In this document: positions 35,553 to 44,826 of the stretch, piece by piece | How positions within the stretch are numbered: the first letter of the stretch is position 1 | Layout of the letters: each line of letters opens with the position of its first letter | Assembly: GCA_038230415.1 (NCBI GenBank) | Contig: JBBRNH010000024.1 | Span: 1 to 61,095 of the forward strand | Direction of reading: 5' to 3' | Source of the DNA: JBBRNH01 sp038230415 | Lineage (GTDB): Bacteria; Bacteroidota; Bacteroidia; Cytophagales; Spirosomataceae | DNA length: 61,095 bases | Translations under genes and position numbers: made by a program | Notes under the pieces: generated by a model | What the model saw: only the letters and a program-made list of their open reading frames with translations | Told to the model about the DNA's origin: nothing | Databases searched by the model: none

Positions 35553-36020
35553 ATGAAGAAGGAGAAAACCATTGATTTTCACGTAAAATGGGGCTGGCAT
35601 TCCATTTCCAAACTGTATAACACCTACGCGGCTCAGTATGGCCTGACGATGGCAACCGGCTATGTGCTGCTCAATATTGACCTCGAAACCGGCACCCCCG
35701 CCACCAAAATAGGTCCCGCGTTGGGCATGGAACCCCGCAGTTTGGTCAGGATGCTCAAAAGTATGGAGGAGCGCGGCATGATTCGGCGCGAGGTTGATGA
35801 GACCGACAAACGATTCGTCAGAATTTACCTTACCGACGAAGGCCGCACCAAACGCGAGTTAGCCCGCGAAGGTGTTATCCGGTTCAACAACATGATTCGG
35901 GAGCATATACCACTGGAAAAACTCGTCTTGTTTTTTGAGGTCATCAAAGACATCAACCGGCTTGTGGACGACGAAACGGCCCGGCTCAAAACCGTTGATG
36001 TTGAAGAGCTTACCCTGTGA
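35553..36020 (+). CDS. MarR-family transcriptional regulator
   Basis: A 155-residue winged-helix regulator. The DNA-binding part is visible near residues 45-100: PATKIGPALGMEPRSLVRML (recognition helix), MEERGMIRREVDETDKRFVRIYLTDEG (wing). It is upstream of a beta-oxidation gene with only a decayed gene between them, so it may control fatty-acid breakdown, as MarR-type regulators do in some Bacteroidota. The ligand is unknown. Confidence 0.9.
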   Translation: MKKEKTIDFHVKWGWHSISKLYNTYAAQYGLTMATGYVLLNIDLETGTPATKIGPALGMEPRSLVRMLKSMEERGMIRREVDETDKRFVRIYLTDEGRTKRELAREGVIRFNNMIREHIPLEKLVLFFEVIKDINRLVDDETARLKTVDVEELTL

Positions 36021-36028
36021 ACAACACC

Positions 36029-36443
36029 ATGCCGACTGTGATTCCACTAATTGATTCGCCCGAAACTGACCGATTGAGCCAGTTCGTTCGATTAATGGAA
36101 GTCGTTGGCATTCTCTACCAGGCCAACCCGGCCAATAAGACAAAACGCATGGATATTTCACGCGGTGATGTGCAGGATTTATCCCAAAATCTGAACCGTC
36201 ATCAGGTGCGCTACTTGCTTGTTGGCGGCATGGCCGGTGTTGTACACGGACACGTGCGAGCCACGCAAGACCTTGATTTGTGGATTCAAATTGGCGACGA
36301 TAACAAAACCCGGCTCATTGCAGCTTTACAAGACAGTGACGTTGCCGGGGCAGAATACCTCAAAGACACCCCACTTCTCTTCGACCGAACGCTTAAAAGA
36401 CTTAGCTGACGTAGAAGAACTCAGAAAGATTCAACAATCATAA
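36029..36443 (+). pseudogene. Decayed nucleotidyltransferase-like gene
   Basis: The first 110 or so codons keep a nucleotidyltransferase core: LVGGMAGVVHGHVRATQDLDLWIQ, with the GG...DxD pattern, where Asp residues bind metal. After DTPLLF the frame runs DRTLKRLS and stops at 36409. In another frame the sequence continues STERLKDLADVEELRKIQQS to 36443, which is the usual C-terminal end of these proteins (KDLADVEEL). Normal members have roughly 40-50 further residues between the two parts, so a deletion plus frameshift has removed the middle. GTG 36017 is an alternative start overlapping marR. It may be a former antitoxin-type or adenylating enzyme. Confidence 0.7.
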
Positions 36444-36461
36444 AACTAATCCCTTCCCGAC

Positions 36462-38918
36462 ATGGAAGCAACCCTCACAAAACCACAGCAACAAACCCAA
36501 ACCCGCAACCGCAGCATCCGGCGCGTGGCCGTTCTCGGCTCCGGCATCATGGGTTCACGCATTGCGGCTCACTGCGCCAACATTGGCCTTGATGTGCTGC
36601 TTTTAGACATGGTGCCGAACGCGCTCAATGCCGCCGAAGAAGCCGAACGCGGCCCGGCCAAAAAACTCACCCTCGATCACCCGGCAGTACGAAACCGTGT
36701 GGTGAACGATGCCTGGCAAAATACGCTCAAAGCGTCGCCAGCCGCGTTGTATAGCCCCAAATTTGCCGACCGCGTGAAACTCGGCAACTTCGACGATAAC
36801 CTGAACGAGTTGGCCGGGTACGACTGGATTATCGAAGTTATCGTAGAACGGCTCGACATCAAACGGTCTCTGTATGAGCGCGTTGAGAACGTCCGCAAGC
36901 CCGGAACACTAATAACATCCAATACATCGGGGATTCCGATGCACCTCCTGACAGAAGGCCGAAGTGAGGATTTTCGGCGGCATTTCTGCGGAACTCACTT
37001 TTTTAACCCACCCCGCTACCTGCGGTTGCTGGAGATTATCCCCGGCCCCGACACCGACCCGACAGTGATTGATTACCTGATGAAGTTTGGCGATTTACTA
37101 CTCGGCAAGACCACTGTACTTGCCAAAGACACGCCCGGTTTTATTGCCAACCGACTCGGTATTCAGGCCATGATTCAGACCATTCGGGTGGCCGAAGAAT
37201 TAGGTTTGACCGTTGAAGAAGTTGACCGGCTGACGGGGCCGGTGGTGGGCCGACCAAAATCCGGCACGTTCCGGCTGTCAGACGTGGTGGGGTTAGACAC
37301 AACGGTGAACGTGGCAAACAACCTCGTAAAGATGGAGCATGACGAGTCGCGGGCGAGTTTTGAACTGCCCGCATCCATGCAGAAACTGTATGACAATAAA
37401 TGGCTCGGCGACAAAACCGGACAGGGCTATTACAAAAAGACCAAAGACGAAACCGGCCAAACCCAGATTCTCGCCCTTGACCTGAACACGTTCGAGTATA
37501 AACCGTCTCAGAAGGTTAAATTTCAGACGCTCGATGCCACCAAAGCCATCGAAAGTCTGCCGAAACGGTTTTCGGTGCTATTGGCAGGGACCGACAAAGC
37601 GGGCGAGTTTTACCGCAAGACCTTTGCTGATGGGTTTCGCTATGCCACCAACCGGATTCCCGAAGTGGCCGACGAACTCTACAAAATTGACCAGGCCATC
37701 AAAGCGGGCTTCGGCTGGGAAATCGGCCTGTTTGAAACCTGGGATGCAATTGGCTTGCAGGCGGGTATCGAACTCATTGAGAGTCAGGGCAATAAACCGG
37801 CTGCATGGGTTTACGAAATGCGCAGTTCAGGAGCGGCATCGTTCTATAAAAACGAGAACGGTAAGCAACTCTATTACGACATCCCGACAAAATCGTACCG
37901 TGTTATTCCCGGCACGGAGTCGTTTATTATTCTTGAAAACAAAAGCGAAAACGTGGTCTGGAAAAACGCGGGCGCACGAATCTATGACCTCGGCGACGGG
38001 ATTCTGAACCTCGAATTTCGCTCGAAGATGAACACCTTTGGGGCCGAAGTGATTGAGGGTGTGCAGAAAGCCATCGCATTGGCCGAGAAAGATTTCCAGG
38101 GGTTGGTAATCGGCAACGATTCGACGGAAGCGTTTTCTGCCGGGGCCAACCTTGCCACGCTGTTTATGTTTGCCATCGAGCAGGAGTTCGACGAGGTGAA
38201 CATGATGATTGCCCAGTTTCAGCAGACCATCATGCGGGTGCGGTATTCGTCAATTCCGGTGGTGACGGCGGTTCATTCGCTGGCCCTCGGTGGCGGTTGT
38301 GAGATTAACCTCCACGCTGACGCGGTGGTAGCGCACGGCGAGACCTACATGGGCTTGGTTGAAGTGGGTGTGGGTGTGATTCCGGCGGGGGGCGGCACCA
38401 AAGAAATGGCCGCCCGTTGTTCTGACCTATACCAGTCCGGCGACCCTGAACTGAACATCCTGCAATCGGCCTACATGAATATCGCAACGGCGAAGGTTTC
38501 GACCTCGGCGCAGGAAGCCCGCGAGATGAATTATTTGCTACCATCGGCGCAGATTGTGCTGAACCGCAGCCGGTTGATTGCCGAAGCCAAGCAACGCGCT
38601 ATCGAACTCGCCGACAATGGCTACGTGCAACCCAAGCAACGGACGGACATTAAAGTACAGGGCAAAACGGGCATTGCACTCTTCAAGGCGGGCATCGCGG
38701 CTATGCGGATGGGCAAATACATTTCGGCCCATGACCTGAAAATCGCCGACAAACTCGCCTACGTCATCTGCGGGGGCGACCTCAGCAGCCCCCAAACCGT
38801 AACGGAGCAGTATCTGCTCGATTTGGAGCGCGAAGCGTTTTTGTCGTTATCGGGTGAGAAGAAAACCCTCGAACGGATTCAGAGTCTGTTGCAGGGCGGC
38901 AAGCCGTTGCGGAATTAG
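36462..38918 (+). CDS. 3-hydroxyacyl-CoA dehydrogenase / enoyl-CoA hydratase (FadN-like)
   Basis: An 818-residue bifunctional beta-oxidation enzyme. The dehydrogenase domain comes first (VAVLGSGIMGSRIAAHCA, NAD motif at 26-31, and the 3HCDH C-terminal part near 215-420). The crotonase domain follows from about residue 505 (GLVIGNDSTEAFSAGANL, then VHSLALGGGCEINLHADAVVAH and GVGVIPAGGGTKEMA). This order is that of B. subtilis FadN and opposite to E. coli FadB. It would hydrate enoyl-CoA and oxidise the product to 3-ketoacyl-CoA. The thiolase partner is not in the window. A terminator follows. Confidence 0.93.
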   Translation: MEATLTKPQQQTQTRNRSIRRVAVLGSGIMGSRIAAHCANIGLDVLLLDMVPNALNAAEEAERGPAKKLTLDHPAVRNRVVNDAWQNTLKASPAALYSPKFADRVKLGNFDDNLNELAGYDWIIEVIVERLDIKRSLYERVENVRKPGTLITSNTSGIPMHLLTEGRSEDFRRHFCGTHFFNPPRYLRLLEIIPGPDTDPTVIDYLMKFGDLLLGKTTVLAKDTPGFIANRLGIQAMIQTIRVAEELGLTVEEVDRLTGPVVGRPKSGTFRLSDVVGLDTTVNVANNLVKMEHDESRASFELPASMQKLYDNKWLGDKTGQGYYKKTKDETGQTQILALDLNTFEYKPSQKVKFQTLDATKAIESLPKRFSVLLAGTDKAGEFYRKTFADGFRYATNRIPEVADELYKIDQAIKAGFGWEIGLFETWDAIGLQAGIELIESQGNKPAAWVYEMRSSGAASFYKNENGKQLYYDIPTKSYRVIPGTESFIILENKSENVVWKNAGARIYDLGDGILNLEFRSKMNTFGAEVIEGVQKAIALAEKDFQGLVIGNDSTEAFSAGANLATLFMFAIEQEFDEVNMMIAQFQQTIMRVRYSSIPVVTAVHSLALGGGCEINLHADAVVAHGETYMGLVEVGVGVIPAGGGTKEMAARCSDLYQSGDPELNILQSAYMNIATAKVSTSAQEAREMNYLLPSAQIVLNRSRLIAEAKQRAIELADNGYVQPKQRTDIKVQGKTGIALFKAGIAAMRMGKYISAHDLKIADKLAYVICGGDLSSPQTVTEQYLLDLEREAFLSLSGEKKTLERIQSLLQGGKPLRN

Positions 38919-38971
38919 ATTCGGGGAACTGAGTTCGCAGAACTGAGTTCGGGGATAAAGCAATCATTTTT

Positions 38972-39012
38972 ATGCAAAAAGGCTACTCTTCGCAGGGGTG
39001 GTCTTTTTGCAT
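38972..39012 (+). terminator. Terminator after the fadN-like gene
   Basis: A hairpin with arms 38972-38986 and 38998-39012 (ATGCAAAAAG core, then G-T wobbles) and an 11-base loop, right arm containing TTTTT. The 305-bp gap 38919-39223 otherwise holds no gene, only a candidate -7 box at 39129-39136. Confidence 0.7.
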
Positions 39013-39128
39013 AACAAACCAAATTAACGAACTCGACTGTCTGGCAACCGGCAACCACCGCAATTTTCTTTTTTTAGCCGCTTTCTATCTGATAACATTG
39101 GCTTAACATACGGCTACGTTCGTAGCTG

Positions 39129-39136
39129 TACTTTTG
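39129..39136 (+). promoter_or_regulatory. Candidate -7 box for the TonB-receptor gene
   Basis: TACTTTTG fits TAnnTTTG, 87 bases before the start at 39224. No -33 element at normal spacing. Confidence 0.3.
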
Positions 39137-39223
39137 CTGTGCAATTTCGCTTGCCGCATAGTCCGTGCATAATCAGCGATTTAGCGATTTTTCACGTATA
39201 TGTGTCACCTTAAAGTACAAATT

Positions 39224-42046
39224 ATGCGAAGTACCCTTCTCCTGAAAATTATCCCGGCATTTCTCGTTCTCCTGTTCTCAAACAGTCTTTTTGCTCAAAC
39301 AACGGGTATCATCAAAGGCCAAATCACCGACGTGGTTAATAAGGAAACCCTGATTGGGGCTGGCGTATTAGTCAAAGGTACCGCACTCGGTGGGGCTACG
39401 GATGTCGAGGGGAATTTCGTTATCAACAAAGTTCCAGTCGGCACGTACACACTCGTCATATCATCAATAGGCTACAAAACCACCGAAATCCCTAATATCA
39501 CCGTCGAAGCCGACAAGATTACGTTGGTCAATACCAGTATTGGCAGCGATCAGCAACAGTTGCAGGAGGTTGTGGTGCGGGCCACGCGCAACACCAACAC
39601 CGAAGTAGCCGTGATTTCGCAAATCCGCGAGGCCAAAATGGTGGTGAGTGGTATCTCTGCCGAACAAATCCTGAAATCGCAAGACCGCGACGCTGCCGAA
39701 GTCGTTCGCCGGATTCCGGGCGTAACCATTGTTGATAACCGATTTATCAATATCCGGGGCCTGAACGACCGCTACAATACCGTTTGGCTCAACGATGCCG
39801 TTGCACCCAGTTCGGAGACCGACCGAAAGGCGTTTTCGTTCGATATTATTCCGGCCAACCTGCTCGACCGGGTGCTGATTTTCAAGACCGCTTCGCCCGA
39901 ACTGCCCGGCGATTTTGCGGGTGGTATGGTGAAGGTTTATACCCGCCAGCCGAGTTATAACGAGCGTTCGCTGACGGTAAGCCTGACCGAGGGTGTCCGG
40001 GTCGGCACAACGTTTAATAAGTTCACGAGCGACGTGAAGGGTAATTTAGATTGGCTTGGCTTCGGTGCCAGCGACCGCAAACTGCCAACGGCTACGCCCA
40101 ATAGTGGTGGTATTATTCCAACGGCGCAGGCCAAGTCATTTGCCAATAGCTATCCCCTCAGCACCAAAGCCGCGATTCCCGACCAACGTTTCAATGCCAG
40201 TTATCTGACGGGGTTCAAGATTGGCAATCAGTCGTTTGGAAGTTTGTCGGCCATCAACTACTCGAACACGTTCACCAATTTTAATATCAGCCGCTTGGAT
40301 GTTTTCCGCGAAAACGTGCTCAACCGCGACGAGCAGTCGTCGAATAACGTCCGGTTTGGGGGTTTGCAAAACTTCATTTATTCGTTCGGCAACGGCAGCA
40401 AATTAGAGTTTCGGAATATGTACAACCAGTTGTCGCGCAACCAAGTCACGTCCCGGAACAGCTTTGACGAGCAGGGCGTGAACCAGACCAAATACAGCTA
40501 CTCAATGGGCTATCAAAGTCGGCAGGTATATAACGGTCAGTTGGCGGGATCGCACAAAATCAACCTCCGAGATGGGTTAGAAATTGACTGGGTACTGGGT
40601 TACGCCAACTCCAACAAAAAAGAACCGGACTACCGCCGGGTGCAGTACAACGCAACGAGTAAACAGGCTATTCTGCCCCAAAGCGGGGTTGACCTTTTCT
40701 CCGGTTCACGGTTGTACCAGGATTTGCGCGAAAATATTTATAGCCTCAACCTCGGCCTGAAACAGAAAGTAAACGAAAATGTAGAAATCAGCCTCGGTAC
40801 TTACATCGAAAACAAAGACCGGACATTTGATGCCCGGCAGTTCGGTTACTCGCTTTCGTTTACCAACCCCAACTACAACGCGCTGATTGCCAGGCCAATC
40901 AATGATATCTTTAATACAACCAATGTAGAACCGGGAACAGGATTTGGCTTTGAAGAAGATGGCAATAGCATTGCTCAGGTGCCGGGCGTGAAAGCCAACT
41001 ACAGTTACAGCGCGTCAAACAAGTTGGCGGCTGGTTATCTGGCGGGAAATTTCACACTCAATAAACTCAAAATTGCCGCCGGTGCGCGTTTCGAGCATAA
41101 TGTGCAGTCTATTCTGGCGGGTTTGAACGGGGCTAAAATTGACCGCCCCGTTACGACCGATAAACTGCTGCCCTCGGTAAATATCAGTTATAACATCACC
41201 GAAAAAACGTTGCTGCGGGCGGCCTACGGCAGAACCCTGAACCGCCCCGAATTTCGGGAATGGGCCCCGTTCGTTTATTATGATTTTGACATCAACGCCC
41301 TTAATTATGGTTCGCTGTACTTGCCATCGGGTGGAAACGGTACACCGGGAACGCTGCTGAAAGTAGCCGATATTGACAATTTCGATTTGCGGTATGAGTA
41401 CTATCCGTCTGACGGTGAGAACGTTCACTTCGGGGCGTTCTACAAAAACTTCACGAACCCGATTGAATCGAGTATTGCCAACAACCCGTCTAACCTTGCC
41501 TTCACGTATATCAACGCGCCGAGTGCTTACGCGCTGGGTGTTGAGTTAGACATTCGGAAACGGTTGGACTTTGTGGGGACATCCAAGTTTTTCGATAAGC
41601 TCACGGTGCTCTTCAACGGTTCGCTGATTAAGAGTCAGGTGAATGTGGGTGACCAAGGCTCCTGGACACCCAACCGGGCGTTGCAGGGCCAATCGCCGTA
41701 TGTGTTTAACATGGGTTTGTATTACCAAAGCAAAAACTGGCAGGTTTCGGGGCTGTATAACGTGTTTGGGCCGCGCATTGTCTATATCGGCAGCAACAAC
41801 CCGCCTTATTCGGAGGTCGTGGAGATGCCCCGGCATACGGTTGATTTGACCATTACGCGCATCATCACCAGAAAATTCTCGGTCAACGCAGGCGTGTCTA
41901 ACTTGCTCAACCAACGGGTGCTGATGTTGCAGGATAACCCCGACCGTCGGGACAACAAGTTTACCCGCAACAGCGACGACCCGGCATTCATGGACTATAG
42001 GCCCGGCCAATACGTCACATTGGGATTGCGATACAGCTTTTTCTGA
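39224..42046 (+). CDS. TonB-dependent outer-membrane receptor with carboxypeptidase-like domain
   Basis: A receptor of 940 residues. From the ATG at 39224 it has a normal signal peptide (MRSTLLLKIIPAFLVLLF..LFAQ); the ATG at 39200 adds eight residues and is less likely. Next come a carboxypeptidase-regulatory-like domain (about 25-110, GQITDVVNKETLIGAGVLVKG), a plug (about 130-250, with DAAEVVRRIPGVTIVDN and INIRGLNDRYNTVWLNDA) and a beta-barrel ending in aromatic VTLGLRYSFF. It is not of the SusC type and lacks STN, so it is probably not tied to FecR signalling. A lipoprotein with a companion role follows. The ligand is unknown. Confidence 0.93.
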   Translation: MRSTLLLKIIPAFLVLLFSNSLFAQTTGIIKGQITDVVNKETLIGAGVLVKGTALGGATDVEGNFVINKVPVGTYTLVISSIGYKTTEIPNITVEADKITLVNTSIGSDQQQLQEVVVRATRNTNTEVAVISQIREAKMVVSGISAEQILKSQDRDAAEVVRRIPGVTIVDNRFINIRGLNDRYNTVWLNDAVAPSSETDRKAFSFDIIPANLLDRVLIFKTASPELPGDFAGGMVKVYTRQPSYNERSLTVSLTEGVRVGTTFNKFTSDVKGNLDWLGFGASDRKLPTATPNSGGIIPTAQAKSFANSYPLSTKAAIPDQRFNASYLTGFKIGNQSFGSLSAINYSNTFTNFNISRLDVFRENVLNRDEQSSNNVRFGGLQNFIYSFGNGSKLEFRNMYNQLSRNQVTSRNSFDEQGVNQTKYSYSMGYQSRQVYNGQLAGSHKINLRDGLEIDWVLGYANSNKKEPDYRRVQYNATSKQAILPQSGVDLFSGSRLYQDLRENIYSLNLGLKQKVNENVEISLGTYIENKDRTFDARQFGYSLSFTNPNYNALIARPINDIFNTTNVEPGTGFGFEEDGNSIAQVPGVKANYSYSASNKLAAGYLAGNFTLNKLKIAAGARFEHNVQSILAGLNGAKIDRPVTTDKLLPSVNISYNITEKTLLRAAYGRTLNRPEFREWAPFVYYDFDINALNYGSLYLPSGGNGTPGTLLKVADIDNFDLRYEYYPSDGENVHFGAFYKNFTNPIESSIANNPSNLAFTYINAPSAYALGVELDIRKRLDFVGTSKFFDKLTVLFNGSLIKSQVNVGDQGSWTPNRALQGQSPYVFNMGLYYQSKNWQVSGLYNVFGPRIVYIGSNNPPYSEVVEMPRHTVDLTITRIITRKFSVNAGVSNLLNQRVLMLQDNPDRRDNKFTRNSDDPAFMDYRPGQYVTLGLRYSFF

Positions 42047-42072
42047 GTCAGCAGGCCATAAATTAACGCACA

Positions 42073-42107
42073 AAAGCAGGGCAACCCGATTTGGGTTGCC
42101 CTGCTTT
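42073..42107 (+). terminator. Terminator after the TonB-receptor gene
   Basis: A perfect 15-bp stem (42073-42087 with 42093-42107) with a 5-base loop and a T-rich end. A strong intrinsic terminator, so the following lipoprotein gene probably has its own promoter or receives read-through only. Confidence 0.85.
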
Positions 42108-42233
42108 GTTATCTGAATGTTAAGACAACATCGCGTTGCTCACTATTTGTTAATAAGCCAAACAAGGTTAAAAGGGGGAGTTTGCGGAAATTTGCGCGGT
42201 CAAAATCAAGACATTTAACTAATCCAATATACA

Positions 42234-44045
42234 ATGAAAAGTAACAACCTTTTCGTGCGCCGGTTTATGCTGGTACTGACCTGCCTGCTGGCCGGTGGCT
42301 TGTTCTTCACGTCCTGCAAAAAGGACGAACCCACACCCGACCCAATTCTGGCCGTTACGGGCTTCGCGCCCGGCACAGGTAAAGCCGGTGACGTGGTAAC
42401 GATCACGGGTACGGGTTTCGATGGCACAACATCGTCAAACAACGTGGTAAAATTTGGCACCACAACCGCTACGTTGTTGGCCGCAACACCAACCACGTTG
42501 GTCGTGCAGGTTCCGGCTGGCATTACGGGTGCTCAGGCTATTTCGGTTGCCAACACCGCTAAGGCTACAACGGCTACGGCAACAACGCAGTTTACGGTTA
42601 CGACCATTATTACCAAGCAAGTTGTAAGGGTAACTAATGAGATTAAGGCTGATGTAAGCTGGGCAGCCGACAAAATTTATCTGTTGGATGGCTTCGTGTA
42701 TGTTCGCAGTGGTACAACGGTAACGATTGCCCCCGGTACGGTTATCAAAGGCGACAAACTCTCGAAAGGCACGTTGATTTTTGAACCCGGTTCTAAAATC
42801 AACGCGCAAGGCACGGCTGACAACCCAATCATCTTCACGTCAAACTTAGATCCGGGTTTCCGTAACCTCGGCGACTGGGGTGGCTTGGTACTTACGGGCA
42901 AAGGCGATCACAACGGCGCAACGGGTGTTACAGACCCTACCAAACTGCCTGTTGTAGAAGGCGGCCCAACAACCAACGTATCAGAAGTTGATGGCAAGCG
43001 GGTTCCGGCTGATAACTCAGGGGTGTTGAGCTACGTTCGGATCGAGTATGCCGGTGTTGCCCTGTCGCCAAACAACGAGATCAACGGTTTGTCGTTGTAT
43101 GCGGTTGGTTCAGGCACCAAAATTGACCACGTTCAGGTTTCATTCGCCAATGACGATTCAATCGAGTGGTTTGGCGGTGCCGTAAACATGAAATACCTGA
43201 TTGCTTACCGGGGCATTGACGATGACTTCGATACCGATAACGGTTTCTCAGGCAGCGTTCAGTTCGGTTTGGGCGTTCGTGATTTGACCATCGCGGATCA
43301 GTCAGGATCGAAAGGATTTGAATCAGACAACGATGGTGGCAGTACGAATAACCAGCCACAAACATCTTGTGTATTTAGCAACATGACCCTAACCGGCCCA
43401 ACGGCGGTTAGCAATAATGCAGCCAGAACCGCTTTGGTTGTATTGGCAACACCAGCCAACCCAAGTGCTTCGGCTCCGAGTGCAAACTTCGTGTCGGGTG
43501 TTCACACGCGCCGGAACTCAGCCCTGAGTATGTTTAATTCGGTGGTGTTGGGCTGGCCTGCTGGTGTGTTTGTTGATGGCCCACTAACAGCGGGAAATAT
43601 TGCGGCTGGACGGTCGGTTTTCTCAAACAACCTCATTGGAGGCAACCTGACGGGTACAATTAACGGGGTGGGTAACGCAAGCCGTGATTACATCTATTTG
43701 CCATCGGTTGGTGCCGGTAGCTTAACGCCAACCACCACCCTCGGTCCTGATTCAACGGCCTGGGCTGCGGCAGTTGGCCCAATCACGTATTTTGCCAGGA
43801 ACGGCAACCGCCGGTTACGGACAACAGACGAGTTTTTGTTGACGGCTCCGTTTGCAGTACCCGCTCCAAACCCCGTGCCGGCAACAGGTTCGCCAGCCTT
43901 GGTTCCTTCGCAATATACAAACGCTAAAGTAAGCGGTGCTTTCTTCGACAAGACCCCGGACTTTATCGGTGCCGTATCAACGGCGAAAAATTTCACGACC
44001 GAGAAGTGGGTGAACTTCAACCCACAGGCTGCCGTTTACCAGTAG
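42234..44045 (+). CDS. Exported lipoprotein with IPT/TIG domain, partner of the TonB receptor
   Basis: A 603-residue lipoprotein. Signal peptide with FFTSC (Cys near residue 28), followed by an acidic KKDEPTPDP linker. An IPT/TIG domain covers about 38-120 (VTGFAPGTGKAGDVVTITGTGFDG). The rest looks like a beta-helix/right-handed repeat protein: VRSGTTVTIAPGTVIKGDK, GTADNPIIFTS, DDSIEWFGGAVNMKYLIAYRGIDDDFDTDNGF. Such proteins regularly follow this class of TonB receptor in Bacteroidota. It could be a surface binding partner; the ligand is unknown. Confidence 0.78.
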   Translation: MKSNNLFVRRFMLVLTCLLAGGLFFTSCKKDEPTPDPILAVTGFAPGTGKAGDVVTITGTGFDGTTSSNNVVKFGTTTATLLAATPTTLVVQVPAGITGAQAISVANTAKATTATATTQFTVTTIITKQVVRVTNEIKADVSWAADKIYLLDGFVYVRSGTTVTIAPGTVIKGDKLSKGTLIFEPGSKINAQGTADNPIIFTSNLDPGFRNLGDWGGLVLTGKGDHNGATGVTDPTKLPVVEGGPTTNVSEVDGKRVPADNSGVLSYVRIEYAGVALSPNNEINGLSLYAVGSGTKIDHVQVSFANDDSIEWFGGAVNMKYLIAYRGIDDDFDTDNGFSGSVQFGLGVRDLTIADQSGSKGFESDNDGGSTNNQPQTSCVFSNMTLTGPTAVSNNAARTALVVLATPANPSASAPSANFVSGVHTRRNSALSMFNSVVLGWPAGVFVDGPLTAGNIAAGRSVFSNNLIGGNLTGTINGVGNASRDYIYLPSVGAGSLTPTTTLGPDSTAWAAAVGPITYFARNGNRRLRTTDEFLLTAPFAVPAPNPVPATGSPALVPSQYTNAKVSGAFFDKTPDFIGAVSTAKNFTTEKWVNFNPQAAVYQ

Positions 44046-44065
44046 GCATTCCTGATTTTATTGAC

Positions 44066-44098
44066 AACAAAGCCTGAGCCATCGGTTCAGGCTTTGTT
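44066..44098 (+). terminator. Terminator after the IPT lipoprotein
   Basis: A 12-bp perfect stem (44066-44077 with 44087-44098, AACAAAGCCTGA), extendable by wobble pairs into the 9-base loop; T-rich right arm. Confidence 0.8.
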
Positions 44099-44114
44099 AT
44101 AACCACTCTTTGCT

Positions 44115-44753
44115 ATGACATACCGATTTAGTGCATTTTTGGCAGTGATAATCATCTCTTTGGCGAGTTGTTCGGGCAAGAAAACAGCCCAAAACGAGTC
44201 AACAAAGTCAGATACGACTGCCATCAAAATTACCCGATTATCATTAACCGACTCTGTTGAGGCCGTTATTGCCGCTTATGAACCGCGCTTGGATATAAAG
44301 ATGAAGCGAAAAGTGTATGAACCCCGCAAAGGCGTGTTGGTGACGATCCAGAAGTGGTTTGAGTTTGGCGATACTACGCGCTTGCTCAAACTGCGCGAAG
44401 AGATTTTGACCGATGCCACCCGGATGCAGATTATTCAGTATTATTTCATTAACAAACGGGTTGCCGAAATCAGGGAGTACGATTTTAACAAACGCTGCCC
44501 CGACCTCACGAAGCAGTGCATTGCCGAAGCAAACTATTTTTTGGCAGCAGATACGCTATACCGCGCCCTGCAACGCAGCACGACCGGCACCCCCGAACAC
44601 CCGCCCGTGATTGAAAGTCAGGCATTTCTGGCGTTTAAGGCCAATAAAACCGAATTACCGATCCGGTTAGCAAGGCTGGAACAGATCAACAAAAAGTACG
44701 CAACGCTGCCGTATCCAAAGCCACGCCCGGAAAAGGGAACGCCGGTACAATAA
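44115..44753 (+). CDS. Hypothetical lipoprotein
   Basis: A 212-residue protein with a short signal peptide and lipobox (SLASC, Cys near 19). After a Lys/Thr/Ser-rich linker comes a mixed charged region, with KRKVYEPRKGVLVTIQKWFEF and LREEILTDATRMQIIQYYFI, and a hydrophilic helix near the C-terminus. I do not recognise a family. A terminator lies before and after it, so it is a single-gene unit downstream of the receptor/lipoprotein pair. It may be anchored to the inner face of the outer membrane. Confidence 0.7.
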   Translation: MTYRFSAFLAVIIISLASCSGKKTAQNESTKSDTTAIKITRLSLTDSVEAVIAAYEPRLDIKMKRKVYEPRKGVLVTIQKWFEFGDTTRLLKLREEILTDATRMQIIQYYFINKRVAEIREYDFNKRCPDLTKQCIAEANYFLAADTLYRALQRSTTGTPEHPPVIESQAFLAFKANKTELPIRLARLEQINKKYATLPYPKPRPEKGTPVQ

Positions 44754-44776
44754 GGGTATTTACCGCCGGGCTAAAG

Positions 44777-44807
44777 GAAAAGCCGGGGGCAAGGCTCCCG
44801 GCTTTTC
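44777..44807. terminator. Terminator between convergent genes
   Basis: An 11-bp perfect stem (44777-44787 GAAAAGCCGGG with 44797-44807) with a 9-base loop, the right arm ending CTTTTC. It lies between the hypothetical lipoprotein and the M14 peptidase gene, which converge here. Confidence 0.75.
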
Positions 44808-44826
44808 TGATGGAATTGTTATGTTT

